Origin: a bacterium
Lineage (GTDB): Bacteria; Planctomycetota; Phycisphaerae; UBA1845
Length of the DNA: 34,513 bases
Reading direction: 5' to 3'
Assembly (NCBI GenBank): GCA_024231775.1
Contig: JAAEQG010000665.1
Location: forward strand, 1 to 34,513
Numbering within the stretch: the stretch's first letter is position 1; each line of letters starts with the position of its first letter. This document shows, piece by piece, positions 32,898-34,513 of the stretch. The translations under genes and the position numbers were made by a program. Below the pieces are notes generated by a model, which did not search any database, was not told the origin of the DNA, and saw nothing but the letters and a program-made list of their open reading frames with translations.

Positions 32898-33305
32898 TCA
32901 GTGATTCAGCAGCTTGCGCACGTTCCCCAGAAACTCGGGGATGTTGAGCGGTTTGGTCATGTACATATCGGGGGTAATGGGACTGGTATCCCCCATCCAG
33001 CCGAACAGGCTGGCGGGGTCCGCCTCCACCGAGGACGCCATCAGAATGGGGACCGGCACAAGCTCGCGAAACTCCGGAAGCTGACGCAAAGCCTGGGTCA
33101 CCGAGTATCCCTCCCCGATACTGTCCATCATCACATCACAGACGATGAGGTCCGGGCGATCCTCTCGAACCGCCGCCAGCCCGTCGCGACCGTTGGGCGC
33201 CTCGCGCACCGTGTATCCCTCGCCCTCCAGGAGTGCCCGGGTCGACGCACGGTAGTCCTCATCGTCGTCGATAATCAAGATGTTGGCCGACTCACCCATC
33301 GCCAT
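32898..33305 (-). CDS. Receiver-only response regulator (copy 1 of a tandem pair)
   Basis: The product has 135 residues. It is a clear paralogue of the next gene: ILIIDDDEDYRASTRALLEGEGY is nearly identical. The pocket is Asp13-Asp15, the phospho-acceptor Asp57 (DLIVCDVMM), and Lys in MYMTKPLNI; the same loop insertion (LFGWMGDTSPITPD) is present. ATG 33305 has GGAG five bases upstream and the frame to 33491 is not used; ATG 33299 is possible. It is the first gene of the signalling operon, 140 bp before copy 2. Confidence 0.92.
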   Translation of the reverse strand: MAMGESANILIIDDDEDYRASTRALLEGEGYTVREAPNGRDGLAAVREDRPDLIVCDVMMDSIGEGYSVTQALRQLPEFRELVPVPILMASSVEADPASLFGWMGDTSPITPDMYMTKPLNIPEFLGNVRKLLNH

Positions 33306-33993
33306 AAACGCTCCACCATAGTGCTCCAGGAGACTAGCGGTCACCCCATCCCCGGTCAAGCTGAGCCGGATCGCAGACTCGGAGGGGCTTTCTTTTCGGG
33401 CAGCGTCTTGCAGCCCGCGGTGGAGTGTGCGGAAACCTGCGCACACCGGGATCCAGCACTCACTCGCCCGAAGCGGTCGGCAGGAACCCATCCCTTACGC
33501 GGCAAGGGGTGGGGTCGTACCTTCCAGCGCAATCGCGCCGTTCCTAACCCCCCTCTCTCAGGTTCTCCTCTCCAGAAGCTGATGAATCTGCTGAAGGCTG
33601 CATCTTTCCATCGACGCTTCGGCAATGGGCTTTCGCTGAAAGTTCCTCACCCCTTTCGGGAATTCCCCTACCTGTGGCGAACCGGCGTGAACGTGACAGC
33701 CGATAGCTGTGGCGGACGGGCCGCTGATGGGGGCTGGGATGGCCGGAGTGAACTTGCACTTAAATGTGCGGCGCGGCACGGGTCTTGCTCATTATGCTCC
33801 ACGGTTGCGAGCGGTCGAGCTTGAGAGCGGCGAGACCGAACGGGTGGTAAACTATCTCCCGTAGCGATATGTGATGCCTGCTGAGGGCGGGAGAGAAGAG
33901 GATTAGGCAAACGTCTCGGCGAGACGACAGCTAAGTACGGAGGTCGCCAGGGTAACACACGCTAATCTGCTGCTCATGCAGCAGGGACAACCA
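33306..33993. other. Gene-free spacer upstream of the signalling operon
   Basis: About 690 bp hold no convincing protein gene on either strand. Several small palindromes are present: CGTCTC-GGC-GAGACG near 33911 and CTGCTG-CTCATG-CAGCAG near 33968. These lie just before the strong terminator at 33994-34077 and could be parts of a structured RNA. Plus-strand promoter hexamers were searched for and none was convincing. Confidence 0.4.
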
Positions 33994-34077
33994 TAGGCCA
34001 ACGGCACTTTGTGCTCTTCCGCATCATTCCCCTCTCCGGCCCGAACCTGGAAGAGCGCCGTTGGCCTACTTTTTTTT
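33994..34077 (+). terminator. Strong Rho-independent terminator not linked to any plus-strand gene
   Basis: TAGGCCAACGGC (33994-34005) pairs with GCCGTTGGCCTA (34057-34068) over 12 perfect pairs. After a seven-base bulge, GCTCTTCC (34013-34020) pairs with GGAAGAGC (34049-34056) over eight more. C and eight T follow directly (34070-34077). This is the best intrinsic terminator in the window. The nearest plus-strand coding gene ends at 28929, so it may end a non-coding transcript. Confidence 0.7.
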
Positions 34078-34257
34078 GCGCAGTGATCCGTCGACCGACA
34101 CGATATCGACGATGCAAAAAACGCGGTTCTCCTCCCAAGAAGTTGCCCAAGCAGGACGATTCGTGGGCTGGAGGAGCACGACGGGCTGAGCGAGTGTCCC
34201 ACCTGTCCCAGCCGTTGGGGGCTCTATCAGACTCCGTCGAGGCTCGGGCAGCATGTC

Positions 34258-34513
34258 TAATCGGCCCCAACGGGGCCAAGGCATTTAGCCAGGGGGGAAC
34301 GCTTGACTTGCGGCTATGCCGCAAGCCAAGAGGGAGCCCCTGGACCAGAACACCCTAACCCTATCGGTGCCCTGAAGGGGCACGGGTGCACGTTGAACGC
34401 TGCGTACGCGATCCGTTCGATTTGTCCGCCGGGAGCTCTTATACCTTAGCTGCCCTCCGGCCCTGCCGGGGCGGGTGCGCTGGGTGGTTCGGTTTCCAGG
34501 GGTTGCGCTGCGC
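34258..34513. repeat. Palindrome-rich dispersed repeat region at the window edge
   Basis: Within 34258-34400 lie GGCCCCAACGGGGCC, CTTGCGGC-TAT-GCCGCAAG and GTGCCC-TGAAG-GGGCAC, plus AGCCAGGGG paired with CCCCTGG at a distance. The CCCTGAAGGGGC core also occurs at 21426-21437. The end of the window (GCCCTGCCGGGGC, then CCAGGGGTTGCGCTGCGC) looks like another unit of the same class. No gene is seen. Confidence 0.6.

Noticed and set aside
33994-34068. Integron attC-like recombination site
   Set aside because: The ends do not match the GTTRRRY/RYYYAAC core sites, and the T-run directly after the stem fits a terminator better.
33700-34077. Known structural RNA such as RNase P RNA, tmRNA, 6S or SRP RNA
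   Set aside because: None of the conserved sequence landmarks of RNase P, tmRNA or SRP RNA is present. 6S cannot be excluded without a covariance search, but no typical closing stem and central bubble was seen.

Overview
The window is GC-rich bacterial chromosome, most likely from a Planctomycetota member (Phycisphaerae-like). The clues are several one-per-locus prepilins of the planctomycete type, a PEP-CTERM-anchored HAF-repeat protein, a secreted protein with a dockerin-like calcium repeat pair, a protein ending in DCN-x-NG-x-PDECD calcium repeats, and multi-domain secreted proteins ending in a TlpA thioredoxin. lpxA and an lptE-like gene point to an LPS-bearing outer membrane. There is no plasmid, phage or CRISPR signature. 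Housekeeping genes are interleaved with secreted or surface proteins and with repeat-rich spacers.

Layout. 1-876 (-) is the 5' part of a secreted GH13 amylase. 1007-1552 (+) is a membrane protein. 1740-5372 (-) looks like one operon: prepilin, TlpA-like multidomain protein, frameshifted crotonase. 5632-6621 (+) encodes a secreted Cys-rich repeat protein with a terminator-like hairpin behind it. 6733-6884 is a decayed IS1380-type transposase tail. 7376-8533 (+) is a Cys-rich dockerin-like secreted protein. 8715-13293 holds core genes: ilvC (-), mgtE (+), tRNA-Arg(UCU) (+), lpxA (+) and folP (-). 13373-17199 (+) is a surface-protein block: HAF/PEP-CTERM protein, prepilin, and choice-of-anchor/EF-hand-like protein, with a duplicated leader module. 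17371-21044 (-) is an envelope operon: BamD-like, LptE-like, ftsH. 21245-21685 carries a composite inverted repeat. 21686-25043 holds a small membrane protein (-), sucC, a DUF1579 protein and a DinB-family protein (all +). 25463-28929 (+) holds a lipoprotein, crcB with its DUF190 partner, a 33-aa single-span protein and a methyltransferase. 29084-33305 (-) is a two-component operon: two tandem receiver-only regulators, a REC-histidine kinase and a dCache/HAMP histidine kinase. 33306-34513 has no convincing gene, but holds the strongest intrinsic terminator in the window and a palindrome-rich repeat region.

How the parts work together. The envelope operon couples outer-membrane and LPS assembly factors with the FtsH quality-control protease. 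The crcB-DUF190 pair is a fluoride export module. The signalling operon could be a branched phosphorelay feeding receiver-only output proteins. The most unusual items are: a 100-bp two-hairpin repeat present twice at 86% identity in opposite orientations (1574-1673 and 23531-23630); an upstream module duplicated before the PEP-CTERM gene and the neighbouring prepilin, where one copy keeps a dead start codon; and an orphan terminator at 33994-34077 that suggests an unannotated non-coding transcript. All functions are read from sequence by eye. No database search was run.
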